A stretch of DNA of 64,000 nt from Streptomyces genisteinicus. Lineage in GTDB: Bacteria; Actinomycetota; Actinomycetes; Streptomycetales; Streptomycetaceae. Below the pieces are notes generated by a model that saw only the letters and a list, made by a program, of their open reading frames with translations, was not told the origin of the DNA and searched no databases. The first letter of the stretch is position 1. Every line of letters begins with the position of its first letter. Below, one piece after another: positions 16,737-25,329 of the stretch. A program made the position numbers and the translations under genes. The stretch is from assembly GCF_014489615.1 (NCBI RefSeq), contig NZ_CP060825.1, positions 916,001 through 980,000 of the forward strand, given 5' to 3'.

Positions 16737-17498
16737 TCAGTTGAGCGGGCCGCCGGCCACGTACATGACCTGGCCCGAGACGAATCCGGCGTCGTCGCCC
16801 GTGAAGAAGGCGATCGCATTCGCGACGTCCTCGGGACGGCCCACGCGCTGGACGGGGATCTGGGTGGCCGCGGCGGCCTGGAAGTCCTCGAAGCCCATCC
16901 CCACGCGCTCGGCGGTCTGGGCGGTCATCTCGGTGACGATGAAGCCGGGGGCGACGGCGTTGGCGGTGATGCCGAACTTGCCGAGCTCCTTGGCGAGCGT
17001 CTTGGTGAAGCCCTGGAGTCCCGCCTTCACGGCGGCGTAGTTGGCCTGGCCGCGGTTGCCGAGGGCGGAGGAGGAGGAGAGCGAGACGATCCGGCCGAAT
17101 CCGGCGTCGACCATGTGCTTCTGGCAGGCCTTCGCCATCAGGAACGCGCCCTTGAGGTGCACGTTGACGACCGTGTCCCAGTCGGACTCGCTCATCTTGA
17201 AGAGCAGGTTGTCCCGGAGCACGCCCGCGTTGTTGACGAGGACGGTCGGCGCGCCGAGCTCGGCGGCGACCCGCGCGACGGCGGCCTCCACCTGGGCGGC
17301 GTCCGAGACGTCGCAGCCGACGGCGATCGCCGTGCCGCCCGCCGCGGTGATCTTCTCGACGGTGTCCTTGCAGGCCGCCTCGTCGAGGTCGAGTACCGCG
17401 ACCGCGCGGCCCTCGGCCGCGAGCCTGACGGCGGTGGCGGCGCCAATGCCCCGCGCGGCTCCGGTCACGACAGCCACACGCTGCTCGGTGGTGGACAT
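16737..17498 (-). CDS. 3-oxoacyl-ACP reductase FabG-like SDR
   Basis: A 253-residue classical SDR closer to true FabG: TGAARGIG (11-18), CDVSD (61-65), NNAG (90-93), SLSSSSALGNRGQANYAAVK with the catalytic Ser, Tyr and Lys near 143-163, and VAPGFIVTEMT. It would reduce 3-oxoacyl thioesters with NADPH (or the reverse). First gene of a two-SDR operon; a near-perfect dyad at 17571-17586 lies 73 bp upstream of the start. Confidence 0.92.
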   Translation of the reverse strand: MSTTEQRVAVVTGAARGIGAATAVRLAAEGRAVAVLDLDEAACKDTVEKITAAGGTAIAVGCDVSDAAQVEAAVARVAAELGAPTVLVNNAGVLRDNLLFKMSESDWDTVVNVHLKGAFLMAKACQKHMVDAGFGRIVSLSSSSALGNRGQANYAAVKAGLQGFTKTLAKELGKFGITANAVAPGFIVTEMTAQTAERVGMGFEDFQAAAATQIPVQRVGRPEDVANAIAFFTGDDAGFVSGQVMYVAGGPLN

Positions 17499-17570
17499 TC
17501 TGGTTCTCCTCGCCCTTGAAGCCCGTCACATCACGACTGCCGGGGTCCGGCGGGTGCTGCGCCACCAGGG

Positions 17571-17586
17571 CTGAGCGACCGCTTAG
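17571..17586. promoter_or_regulatory. operator-like dyad upstream of the SDR operon
   Basis: CTGAGCG-ac-CGCTTAG is a 7+7 bp dyad with one mismatch, placed in the promoter region of the fabG-like operon. The AGCG/CGCT arms resemble sites of TetR-family regulators of acyl-CoA metabolism, which is a comparison from memory. The regulator is not next door. Confidence 0.5.
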
Positions 17587-17686
17587 TACCTCGACAGGAA
17601 GGACGCTAGAAGCCCTGGCACGCGGTGTCAACGGCGACGGGGCGCGGCGTCGCACACATGGCGCGCCGTGCCCCGTCCCCGGCGCG

Positions 17687-18070
17687 TCAGCGCACCAGCA
17701 GTCCGAGCAGCCGCTCGACCTCCGCGGCGGGGTCCCCGGTGAGTCCGGTGTGCACCGGTCCCGGCTGCACCACCGTCGAGCGCGGCGCGATCAGCCAGCG
17801 GAAACGCCGCCCGGCGTCGTCGCCGCCCGCCTGGCCGGCGTCCTCGCCTCCCCGGCAGACGCCCTCGACGGCGCCGAGCGCGGCACGCACCCCGGCGATG
17901 TCGGCGTCCGGGTCGAGCGCCCGGAGCTTGGCGGTGTCCAGATGGGTGCGGGCGGCGACGAAGGACTTCGCCCGGCAGTACACGACGACGCCCGCGTTGA
18001 AGCACTCGCCGCGCTCGACCCTCGGCACCACGCGCAGCAGCGCGTACTCGAACACGTCCCGGTCGCTCAC
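17687..18070 (-). CDS. DUF3037 protein coupled to a HipA-like kinase
   Basis: A 127-residue protein with the DUF3037 signature: DVFEYALLRVVPRVERGECFNAGVVVYC near the N-terminus (positions 4-31), then ARTHLDTAKLRALDPDAD and RFRWLIAPRS. Its GTG start overlaps the stop of the kinase gene by 4 bp (GTGA), so the two are translationally coupled. In many genomes this family follows a HipA-like gene, which suggests a partner, regulator or substrate of the kinase. No biochemical role is established that I know of. Confidence 0.85.
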   Translation of the reverse strand: MSDRDVFEYALLRVVPRVERGECFNAGVVVYCRAKSFVAARTHLDTAKLRALDPDADIAGVRAALGAVEGVCRGGEDAGQAGGDDAGRRFRWLIAPRSTVVQPGPVHTGLTGDPAAEVERLLGLLVR

Positions 18071-18927
18071 TGCTCGTCGCCCTTCGCGGTCGTCTGCGTC
18101 CTCGCCGGGTGGGGCCACGGCTTCCCGTTGCCGGTCAGCCAGCCGGGCGGCTGCGGGGTCCGCGGGGTGCTCGGCGCGTTCAGGGTGATGCGCTCGTGGA
18201 TGGAGCCCGCCCGGGCGAGCAGTGCCTCGACGTAGGCGCGGCGCACGGCGTCGGGCGTCTCGAAGCCGGGCTCGCCGGCCAGCCACTCGTCGGGCACCTC
18301 GGCCGCGACGGCGGTGAGCACGTCCTCGGTGACCAGCGGGGCGAGGGCGGCGGCAGCCGCGGCGACGTCGGGACGGAAACGGGCCAGCGCGTGGTCGGAC
18401 GCGTCGTAGGGCTTGGCCGCGGACGCCTGGGCGCCCTTCCAGTTGTGGTGCCAGATCATCGTCGCCCCGTGGTCGATGAGCCACAGGTCGCCGTGCCAGA
18501 CGAGCATGTTGGGGTTGCGCCAGGAGCGGTCGACGTTGTTGATCAGGGCGTCGAACCAGACGACCCGGCCGGCCTCGGCGGGATCCACCTCGTAGGCGAG
18601 CGGGTCGAAGCCGAGGGAGCCGGGCAGGAAGTCCATGGCGAGGTTGAGGCCGCCGGAGGCCTTCAGCAGCTCCTGCACCTCCTGATCGGGCTCGGACAGC
18701 CCGATCACCGGGTCCAGCGCGATCACGGCGAGTTCCGGCACGCGCAGCCCCAGCCGCTGCCCGAGCCGCCCGCAGATCACCTCCGCCACCAGCGTCTTGC
18801 GGCCCTGCCCCGCGCCGGTGAACTTCATGACGTACGTGCCGAGGTCGTCGGCCTCGACGATCCCGGGGAGCGAGCCGCCCTCACGCAGTGGTGTGACGTA
18901 TCGGGTCGCTGTGACCTCTTTTAGCAT
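18067..18927 (-). CDS. HipA-like protein kinase fold protein
   Basis: A 286-residue HipA-family kinase without the N-terminal subdomain of E. coli HipA and without a HipB-type antitoxin next to it. Kinase features are a Gly-rich loop (EGGSLPG, 16-22), an ATP-lysine in YVMKF (K35), a catalytic-loop Asp in INNVDRSWRNPNML (D133, with N138/N140) and a metal-binding Asp in LWLIDHG (D152). These look intact, so it should be active on a protein or small molecule. It is coupled to a DUF3037 gene. A -10 box TAGCCT 6 bp before the ATG indicates a leaderless mRNA. Confidence 0.85.
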   Translation of the reverse strand: MLKEVTATRYVTPLREGGSLPGIVEADDLGTYVMKFTGAGQGRKTLVAEVICGRLGQRLGLRVPELAVIALDPVIGLSEPDQEVQELLKASGGLNLAMDFLPGSLGFDPLAYEVDPAEAGRVVWFDALINNVDRSWRNPNMLVWHGDLWLIDHGATMIWHHNWKGAQASAAKPYDASDHALARFRPDVAAAAAALAPLVTEDVLTAVAAEVPDEWLAGEPGFETPDAVRRAYVEALLARAGSIHERITLNAPSTPRTPQPPGWLTGNGKPWPHPARTQTTAKGDEQ

Positions 18928-18933
18928 TTCGCC

Positions 18934-18939
18934 AGGCTA
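18934..18939 (-). promoter_or_regulatory. -10 box of the HipA-like/DUF3037 operon, leaderless
   Basis: TAGCCT on the minus strand ends 6 bases before the ATG at 18927. No ribosome binding site is present for the first gene, while the second is coupled by a GTGA overlap. Confidence 0.6.
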
Positions 18940-19106
18940 TACGGCCCCCGGCCCCTGAGAATCCACGGAAGCGACCCCGGCGGCACGGCCGCGGGTCCGG
19001 GGCGTGCGCGTGCGCCGGCGGCCGACCCGTCTGAGCCCGGGTCCGGGCGGGATGCGCGGGCCCGAGCGCGGGCGCGCGGGCGGGATGCCCGGGCGGGATG
19101 CGCGTG

Positions 19107-19145
19107 CGCGGGCGGGACCGGGGCGGCGGGCCGGTCCCGCCCGCG
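19107..19145 (-). terminator. terminator of the sugar ABC transporter operon
   Basis: Perfect 15-bp stem (19107-19121 with 19131-19145) around a 9-nt loop, 21 bases after the stop of the last permease gene. Upstream in the same gap the motif GGGCGGGATGC appears three times (around 19046, 19079 and 19091), apparently a short local amplification. Confidence 0.75.
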
Positions 19146-19166
19146 GTAACCCGGGGCCGCCCGTGC

Positions 19167-20105
19167 TCACTTGACGCTGCCCGCCGTGAGGCCCGACCGC
19201 CAGAAGCGCTGGAGCAGCAGGAAGGCCACCACCAGCGGCAGCAGCGCCAGCAGCGAACCGATCACCATGAGCGGGTAGTAGTCGGGATTGATCGGCGCGG
19301 CCGCGTTCCAGCTGTAGAGACCGAGGCTCAGAGGATAGAGCGCCTCGTCCGAGAGCATCACCAGCGGCAGGAAGAAGTTGTTCCAGATCGCCGTGAGCTG
19401 GAAGAGGAAGACCGTCACGTATCCCGGGCCCAGCATCCGCAGGCCCACCGACCAGAAACTGCGCAGCTCCCCCGCCCCGTCGACCCGGGCGGCCTCCAGC
19501 ACTTCGTTCGGCACGTACGCGGCGGAGAACAGCCGGCCCAGATAGACCCCGAACGGGTTGAACAGCACCGGCACGAGGACCGACCAGACCGTGTTCGCCA
19601 TGGCGACGCGCGAGGCGAGCAGGTACATGGGGAGTGCCAGGACGGTGGCCGGGACCATGACCGACACCAGCACCAGGGCGAAGAGCTGCCGCTTGCCGGT
19701 GAACTCGAACTTGTCGAAGGCGTAGCCCGCGGCGACGCTCACCAGCGCCCCGACGGCCGCCCCGCCGACCGCGTACAGCAGGCTGTTGCCGTACCAGCGC
19801 AGGTAGATGCCGTCGCCCTCGGCCAGCAGCGCCCGCACGTTGTCGGCCAGGGCGAAGTCGTCGAAGTCGAAGAAGTCCGAGGCGAAGAGGGCCTGGGTGT
19901 CGGCGGCCGAGGCCAGCACCAGCCACAGCAGGGGCAGCAGCGCGTAGAGCGCGCTCAGCGCCACCACAAGGTTCGCCACGGCACGGGAGGACCAGCGGGC
20001 GCCGGGCGCACCGGGCCGGCCGGGTGCGCGCTCGCCGCGCCGGGCGCCGGGGCGTGGTGCGGACCCGCCGGGGACCCGGGTCGTCGTGGTGGTCGTCGAG
20101 GTCAT
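19167..20105 (-). CDS. carbohydrate ABC transporter permease, MalG type
   Basis: A 312-residue inner-membrane component of a CUT1 sugar importer. It has six hydrophobic segments after a basic, Thr-rich N-terminus and the permease EAA loop (EVLEAARVDGAGELRSFWSVGLRMLGP near 190) that contacts the ATPase. The ATG at 20105 overlaps the stop of the upstream permease by 4 bp (ATGA). It is the last gene of the transporter operon and is followed by a strong hairpin. No ATPase gene is nearby; Streptomyces CUT1 systems commonly share the MsiK ATPase. Confidence 0.94.
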   Translation of the reverse strand: MTSTTTTTTRVPGGSAPRPGARRGERAPGRPGAPGARWSSRAVANLVVALSALYALLPLLWLVLASAADTQALFASDFFDFDDFALADNVRALLAEGDGIYLRWYGNSLLYAVGGAAVGALVSVAAGYAFDKFEFTGKRQLFALVLVSVMVPATVLALPMYLLASRVAMANTVWSVLVPVLFNPFGVYLGRLFSAAYVPNEVLEAARVDGAGELRSFWSVGLRMLGPGYVTVFLFQLTAIWNNFFLPLVMLSDEALYPLSLGLYSWNAAAPINPDYYPLMVIGSLLALLPLVVAFLLLQRFWRSGLTAGSVK

Positions 20106-21067
20106 GACCCCGCCTTTCCGGAACGGTCGGCGGTCGCCCGGGTGACCGCGTAGGACAGGGCGCAGCAGACGACGAGCAGCAGCACGGAAGCGGCGGCGGC
20201 CAGACCGTAGTTGTTGCGGGTGAAGGCGGCGTCGAAGATGTACATGTTCGGTGTGTAGCGCGGGCCGACCAGCGGAGTGGCCTTGCTGAGCAGCATGGGC
20301 TCGGTGAAGAGCTGGAGCGTGCCGATGGTGGTGAAGAGGACCACCGTGGTGAGCGTGGTGCGGATCATCGGCACCTTGATGCGCAGGGCGGTGCGCACGC
20401 GTCCCGCGCCGTCGACGGCCGCCGCCTCGATCACGTCCGCGGGTATCGCCCGCAGCGCGGCGAAGAAGATCACGGTCGTGTAGCCGAGTCCGCTCCACAG
20501 CGCGATGTTGACCAGTGACGGCACCAGCATGTCGAGGGCGAGGAAGTCCACTTCCAGCGAGACGTCCTCCAGGGCGCCGAGCACCGGGGAGATCCCCGGG
20601 GTGTAGAGGTACAGCCAGATGACGGTGCCGATGATGCCGGGCACCGCGTGCGGGACGAAGAGCACGGTCTGGCTCAGCTGCCGGGCCCGCACCAGCCCGG
20701 AGTCGAAGAGCAGCGCGAGCACCAGGGCGCCCGCGACGACCGCGGGGATGAAGACGACCGCGTAGAGCAGGGTGACGCCCACGCCCCGGACGAAGCTCGG
20801 GTCGTCGAGGACGGCCGCGTAGTTGCGCAGCCCGGCGAAGGCGGTGCGGGCGTTGCCGAACCCCAGCCCCTCGTGGGAGGTCGAGAAGAAGCTGAGGTGG
20901 ACGGCGTAGAGGGTGGGGAGCACGAACACGGTGAGCAGCAGGACGGTGAACGGGCCGAGCAGCAGCGCGGTGGCGGCCCGCTGCGAACGGCGGCCGGGGG
21001 CGGCGGGGACGGCGGTGGGCACGGGGGCGGCGGCGCGGCGCGCGCGGCCGGGGGCGAGGGCGCTCAT
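20102..21067 (-). CDS. carbohydrate ABC transporter permease, MalF type
   Basis: A 321-residue permease partner. It has an Ala/Pro-rich N-terminus, six membrane segments and the EAA loop (DVIEAAAVDGAGRVRTALRIKVPMI near 220). Its ATG overlaps the stop of the binding-protein gene (ATGA, 21064-21067) and its own stop overlaps the next start, so all three components are made together. The sugar cannot be read from sequence, but the neighbouring catabolic genes point to an oligosaccharide released from a uronate- or hexosamine-containing polymer. Confidence 0.94.
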   Translation of the reverse strand: MSALAPGRARRAAAPVPTAVPAAPGRRSQRAATALLLGPFTVLLLTVFVLPTLYAVHLSFFSTSHEGLGFGNARTAFAGLRNYAAVLDDPSFVRGVGVTLLYAVVFIPAVVAGALVLALLFDSGLVRARQLSQTVLFVPHAVPGIIGTVIWLYLYTPGISPVLGALEDVSLEVDFLALDMLVPSLVNIALWSGLGYTTVIFFAALRAIPADVIEAAAVDGAGRVRTALRIKVPMIRTTLTTVVLFTTIGTLQLFTEPMLLSKATPLVGPRYTPNMYIFDAAFTRNNYGLAAAASVLLLVVCCALSYAVTRATADRSGKAGS

Positions 21068-22398
21068 GAGGTCCTCACCGACAGTCCCAGGCTGCGCATG
21101 TCGGGCAGGGTCTCCGCCTCGGCCGCGCGCAGTGCGTCGGTGATCGTCGTGCCGTACGTGAGCCGGGCGAGGCCGTGGTGGAGCGAGGTGGCGGTGGCCT
21201 GCATCCGCGGGCCCCAGGTCCAGCCGGTGCGCAGCAGCCGGGCCTGCCCGGTGACCAGCCCGTACAGGTCCTGGCCGGCGTAGAAGTCCGGTTCGAACTG
21301 GCGGGACGCCGCGTCCACCAGGGCGGGGGCCGCGGGGAAGAGGCTGGACGTACCGCTCGACAGGCGGGCGGTGATGGCCTCGGGGGCCGTGGTGAGCCAT
21401 TCCAGGAAGCGCAACGCGCGCTCCTTCCTGTTGCTGTCAGCCGTGACGACGTGCACCGACACCCCGTCCGTGCCGACCACCGGCCGGTCCGGGTCCCACT
21501 GCGGGAGCGGTGCGGCACGCCAGCGGCCCGCGGTGTCCGGCACGGTCCGGGAGAGGGCGGCGAGGCCCCACGGACCGACCAGGTGGGAGGCGACGCGGCC
21601 CCCGGCGAGGGCGGACATCCACTCCTGGCTGCTGCCGGGAGCCACCATGAGCAGGTCCTCGTCGACGAGCCGTTGCCAGTAGGCGGCGACCCGCAGCGTG
21701 GGGTCGTCGAGGAAGTCGACGGTCCAGCCGTCGTCGTCGGTGCGGAACCACTGGCCGCCGCTCTGCATCGCGTGCGCGGCGAGGACGTTGTACGCGTTGG
21801 GGTGGAAGGTGCCCAGCCGCACCCCGCGGGCGTCGCGCCGGAGCCTGCGCGCCGCCTCCCGGTACTCCGCCCATGTCGTCGGCACCTCGATGCCGTGCGC
21901 GGCGAAAATGTCCTCGCGGTACACGAGGAGCATCGGTCCGAGGTCGAGCGGGATCCCGTAGATCCGGCCGCCGATCTCGCCGTTGGTCCACGCCTGGGGG
22001 CCGAGGGCGGTACGCAGCCGGGGCGGGACCATGCCGGTGAGGTCGGCGCAGACGCCGTCGATCGCGAACGACGGCAGATCGGCGTCGACGAGGGAGACGA
22101 TGTCCGGGGCGTTGCCGGCCTGGGCGGCGTTGGAGAGCTTGGCGTTTCCGCCCGCGAGGCCCGACGTCACCATGTCGAAGACCACCGGGTCCTCGGGGTG
22201 CCGGGCGTTCCACTCGGCCACCAGGGCGTCGGTGCCGCGCAGTGCGGACCAGAGGGTGAGCGGGCCGTCGGGATCGCGGGATGCGGCGGTGCCGCAGCCG
22301 GCCGTGGCCGCGGCGAGCGCGGCCATCAGGGCGGCGCCCATGACGCCGCGTCTGCTGGGAGGCGCCTGGGGTGTGGGGCGGTCGGGTGGACGACGCAT
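21064..22398 (-). CDS. extracellular sugar-binding lipoprotein of CUT1 ABC importer
   Basis: A 444-residue family 1 solute-binding protein. The signal is Tat-like (SRRGVMGAALMAALAAA) and ends in a lipobox ATAGC, so it is probably a Tat-exported lipoprotein. The mature protein shows typical segments: LTLWSALRGTDALVAEWNARHP, NAPDIVSLVDADLPSF, GRIYGIPLDLGPMLLVYRED and FLEWLTT. AAGGAG lies about 8 bases before the ATG. First gene of the three-gene transporter operon. The 668 bp upstream are non-coding and strongly G-rich on the plus strand. Confidence 0.93.
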   Translation of the reverse strand: MRRPPDRPTPQAPPSRRGVMGAALMAALAAATAGCGTAASRDPDGPLTLWSALRGTDALVAEWNARHPEDPVVFDMVTSGLAGGNAKLSNAAQAGNAPDIVSLVDADLPSFAIDGVCADLTGMVPPRLRTALGPQAWTNGEIGGRIYGIPLDLGPMLLVYREDIFAAHGIEVPTTWAEYREAARRLRRDARGVRLGTFHPNAYNVLAAHAMQSGGQWFRTDDDGWTVDFLDDPTLRVAAYWQRLVDEDLLMVAPGSSQEWMSALAGGRVASHLVGPWGLAALSRTVPDTAGRWRAAPLPQWDPDRPVVGTDGVSVHVVTADSNRKERALRFLEWLTTAPEAITARLSSGTSSLFPAAPALVDAASRQFEPDFYAGQDLYGLVTGQARLLRTGWTWGPRMQATATSLHHGLARLTYGTTITDALRAAEAETLPDMRSLGLSVRTS

Positions 22399-23066
22399 GA
22401 CGTGACTCCTTGTCGGGGGGGGGTGGGGCGTGCGGGGTGCGGGGTTTCGGTGTCGGGGCGAGGGGCGCTCCGGGTGCCGGGCGCTCGCGGGGTGGGTGCG
22501 AAGGAGCGAGGTGGGTGGAGGGAGTTGGCAGGCGGGGCGGCGTGCGCGGGCGCGGCGGTGGGGCGGGAACGGGTCGCCGGGTGGGCAGGGCGTTGGTGGC
22601 CGGTGGTGCCGGGAGCCGGCTGCCGCGGTGATGGGCGGGGCGGGCCGGGCGACGGTCCCCGGGCGTGTGACGGTGGTCTGCCCGGGCGGCGGCCCGCGGG
22701 TGGCTGGTGGAGCACGGCGGACGGCGGGTGGGCCGGGGACGTTGGAGGGGCGTACGGGCGGCCGGGTCCGGCGGGGAGGGCGGTCGCCACTGCGGACAGG
22801 GTGACGGTGACGGGGGCAGGTGTGAGGGACGGGGGCTCCGGCGTGCGGCCCGTCGCCGGGGCGCCGCGGACGGCCGCCCGGCGGCACGGGTGGCGGGCCG
22901 GTGGCGCCGACGGTCCGGAGCCGTGGCCTGCGGGGCGCCTGCCGGGAGCCGCGGCCGCCCGGACGGAGTCCCGGCGGGCGGCCGGGAGTTGGGGCGGCGA
23001 CGCGGACGGGGTCCCCACCGGGCTCACCGGCCCCCGGGCGGGGCCCGCGCCCCCGGGAACGGAGGC
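22399..23066. other. long G/C-skewed non-coding leader region
   Basis: 668 bp with no convincing gene between the binding-protein start and the isomerase stop. The plus strand is crowded with G-tracts, including nine G in a row at 22415-22423 followed at once by several GGGG runs, so a transcript of the transporter operon would start with a long C-rich, G-poor leader. It must contain the operon promoter. I found no clear operator palindrome. Open frames here have coding statistics unlike neighbouring genes. Confidence 0.6.
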
Positions 23067-23855
23067 TCAGGCCGCCGGCGGGAGCCGGGCGTCGAGCACC
23101 CGGACGAAGGCCGCGAGCGCGTCGTCCACGGGGGCGGCGTCCGGGTACCAGGCGCGTTCCCACTCCAGACTGAGCGCGCCGCCGTACCCGATGCGCTCCA
23201 GCGCGTCGAGCGTCTCCCCGAGCGGTACCACCCCGTGGCCCGGCAGCACCGGCCGCAGGTCGTCCGGTGCCGCCACGTCCTTCAGCTGGACGTGGCGCAC
23301 CCAGGGGGCGAGCGTCGCGGCCGTGCGCTCCGTCGCCTCCCCGGCACGCCACGGGTTGACGACGTCCCAGACGGCGCCGGCCGCCGGGGAGGAGACGCCC
23401 TCCAGAGTCGACGCGACGAGTTCCCCGGTGAGGAACGAGTCGTGGGTCTCCAGCAGGATGCCGACTCCCGCGCGTTCGGCCGCCGGGACCGCGGCCGCCA
23501 GCGTGCGCACCGCGCGCTCCCGCTGCGCGGCGAGCGGGCCGCTGCCGCCGCAGAAGACCCGGACGTACGGGGCTCCCGCCCAGGCGGCCCGGCGCAGTAC
23601 GGCCTCCAGCAGGGCGGCCTGCGCTCCGTCGCCGGCCAGCCGCACGTACGACGCCAGGCACACCGGCCGCAGCCCGGCCCCGGTGAGCGCGGCGGTGAGT
23701 GCCCGCACGTCGGCCGGAGTGCTGTCGGGCGCGATCAGCTCTCCCTGTGCGCAGCGCAGTTCCACGCCCCCGACCCCGGCGGCGCGGGCGCTGCGGATCA
23801 CCTCGTGCACCGTGGCACCCGGGCAGCCGAGCGTGCTGAACGCGCGGGTGTTCAC
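23067..23855 (-). CDS. sugar phosphate isomerase/epimerase (xylose isomerase-like TIM barrel)
   Basis: A 262-residue AP-endonuclease-2-type TIM barrel. Metal and active-site positions expected for the family appear as GVGGVELR, GILLETHDSFLT near 137-148, AVWDVVNPW near 165, VRHVQLKD near 190 and SLEWER near 237. These enzymes isomerise or epimerise keto sugars and inositols. The GTG at 23855 overlaps the oxidoreductase stop by 4 bp (GTGA), so the two enzymes are coupled and probably act in sequence, as in inositol-like or inosose catabolism. Confidence 0.88.
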   Translation of the reverse strand: MNTRAFSTLGCPGATVHEVIRSARAAGVGGVELRCAQGELIAPDSTPADVRALTAALTGAGLRPVCLASYVRLAGDGAQAALLEAVLRRAAWAGAPYVRVFCGGSGPLAAQRERAVRTLAAAVPAAERAGVGILLETHDSFLTGELVASTLEGVSSPAAGAVWDVVNPWRAGEATERTAATLAPWVRHVQLKDVAAPDDLRPVLPGHGVVPLGETLDALERIGYGGALSLEWERAWYPDAAPVDDALAAFVRVLDARLPPAA

Positions 23856-24892
23856 GCGGACCCCGACGGTGCGGAGGCGAGGGCGGGCAGGGTGACCGTC
23901 CGTCCCTCGTCGGCGGCCCGGTAGACGGCGAGCGCTGCGGCGACCACGGAACGTCCGTAGGCGCCGTCCACGTACCGTGCCCGTGCCTCGTCCCCGCGGA
24001 CCGCCGCGGCGAATCCGTCGAGCTGGGCGCGGAACGCCGCCTGTCCGCCGTCGCGGGCGCCGGGGGCGAGGAGTTCGGCGCGTCCGGCCCGCAGCAGGCT
24101 GAGTCCTTCGTCGTGCGTGATGCGCAGCGTCGCCTCGTCCAGCATGACCTCCGTCTCGTCGAAGAACGGCGCGCCCCGGCTGGTCAGCAGGACACTCGCG
24201 GAGATGCCGTTGGCGAGGCCGATCAGAGCCAGGGCGTCGGTCTCGACCGCCAGCCCGTCGCGGCCGCGCACCACACCGCTCACGCGTTCCACCGGTGCGT
24301 CGCCGAACCACTGGATGCGGTCGAGGCCGTGGGTGCCGACGTTGAGGACGATGCCCCCGCCCGCGACGGCGGGGTCGAAGAACCAGTCGGGCCGCGAGCC
24401 GGGGTCGTAGTGCGAGGAGCGCCGGTGGGTGATGAGATGCGGCGTCCCGTACCGGCCGGAGGCGAGGAGCTCGCGGGTGCGGAGCGCCACCGGGTCGAAG
24501 TGGATGACGTGGGCCACCGCCAGCAGGACGCCGGCCCGCTCGCAGGCGGCCGTCATCCGGGTGCAGTCCTCGACGGTGGTGGCCATGGGCTTCTCGACGA
24601 GGACGTGGAGTCCGGCCGCGGCCGCGTCGAGTGTCATGGGCGCGTGGAAGGCGTGCGGCGCGGTGATCACCACGGCGTCGAGGCGTTCCCGGGCGAACAT
24701 CTCGGCGTGGTCGGTGTAGACGGGCACACCCGGCGGGGCGAGCCGTTCGGCCGCGTCGGCGCGGGTGTCGCAGACGGCGGCCGTCATGCAGTCGGCGGCT
24801 TCCTCGGCGGCCCGCACATGGGCGGCGCCGACGGAGCCTGCTCCGACCACGCCGATACGCAGCGGGCGGCCGGAGGGCGGTACGGGTCTCAC
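23852..24892 (-). CDS. Gfo/Idh/MocA family oxidoreductase
   Basis: A 346-residue sugar or cyclitol dehydrogenase. The NAD(P)-binding VVGAGSVGAAH spans about 15-25, followed by the family motif VEKPMA near 95-100, HVIHFDPVA near 130 and NVGTHGLDRIQW (active-site His) near 180. The GTG at 24892 has GAGGAG 7 bases upstream. It is coupled to the isomerase gene behind it. The substrate is probably a sugar derived from the polymer attacked by the lyase and hexosaminidase of this locus. Confidence 0.9.
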   Translation of the reverse strand: MRPVPPSGRPLRIGVVGAGSVGAAHVRAAEEAADCMTAAVCDTRADAAERLAPPGVPVYTDHAEMFARERLDAVVITAPHAFHAPMTLDAAAAGLHVLVEKPMATTVEDCTRMTAACERAGVLLAVAHVIHFDPVALRTRELLASGRYGTPHLITHRRSSHYDPGSRPDWFFDPAVAGGGIVLNVGTHGLDRIQWFGDAPVERVSGVVRGRDGLAVETDALALIGLANGISASVLLTSRGAPFFDETEVMLDEATLRITHDEGLSLLRAGRAELLAPGARDGGQAAFRAQLDGFAAAVRGDEARARYVDGAYGRSVVAAALAVYRAADEGRTVTLPALASAPSGSA

Positions 24893-25329
24893 GGAGTTCT
24901 CCTCGGGGGGAAGTTGCGGGGGCGGTGTGCGGGGGTGCAGGGCCCAGGCAGCGGACGGGGCAGGGCCCGGGCAGCGGACGGGGCGGGGGCGGACACGGAC
25001 GCACGGCGCGGCCCGGCACGGCCGGGGGCCGGGCCGGTACGGCGTCGCACGGGCGGACCGGTCCGTCCGTGCCGAGCGGCGGCGGATCGTGCGGATACGG
25101 GCAGGGCGGACCGGCCGCGGGGCACGGACGGGTTCCGTGGCCCGCGGCGACGCCGCACAGGGGGTTCGGCGGCCGGCGGTGCGCCGGAGGACGCGACGGA
25201 CGGGGACGGGACGGACGTGGGAGGGACGGAGGGGGAAAGCGGCGGGGCGGGAAGGGGAACGGGGAAGGGGAAGGAAGCGGACCGCCCGCCCCCGGCGACG
25301 GGCGTGGTCCGGGGGCGGACGACGGCCCG
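24893..25329. other. non-coding G/C-skewed region with a 23-bp tandem duplication
   Basis: 437 bp between the oxidoreductase start and the gntR stop. The plus strand is G-rich, as in the 22399-23066 gap. At 24938-24983 a 23-bp unit (beginning cagggccc and ending gcggacgggg) is repeated once directly with a single mismatch. No gene is seen. It should contain the oxidoreductase promoter and the end of the gntR transcript. Confidence 0.6.
24938..24983. repeat. 23-bp direct tandem duplication
   Basis: Two adjacent copies (24938-24960 and 24961-24983) differing at one base, in the leader of the oxidoreductase/isomerase operon. Confidence 0.8.

Noticed and set aside
9545..17498. Secondary-metabolite cluster suggested by flavin monooxygenase, SDRs and TetR
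   Set aside because: No synthase or core biosynthetic enzyme is present, and the genes are interrupted by ung and other housekeeping genes in both directions.
14246..17498. Possible complete peptide ABC transporter operon around the family 5 binding protein
   Set aside because: The neighbours are ung and SDR genes; no permease or ATPase is adjacent.
22405..23027. Several open frames on both strands in the G-rich leader
   Set aside because: Products are Gly/Arg- or Pro/Arg-rich without any family feature and without ribosome binding sites. The composition reflects strand skew, not codon usage.
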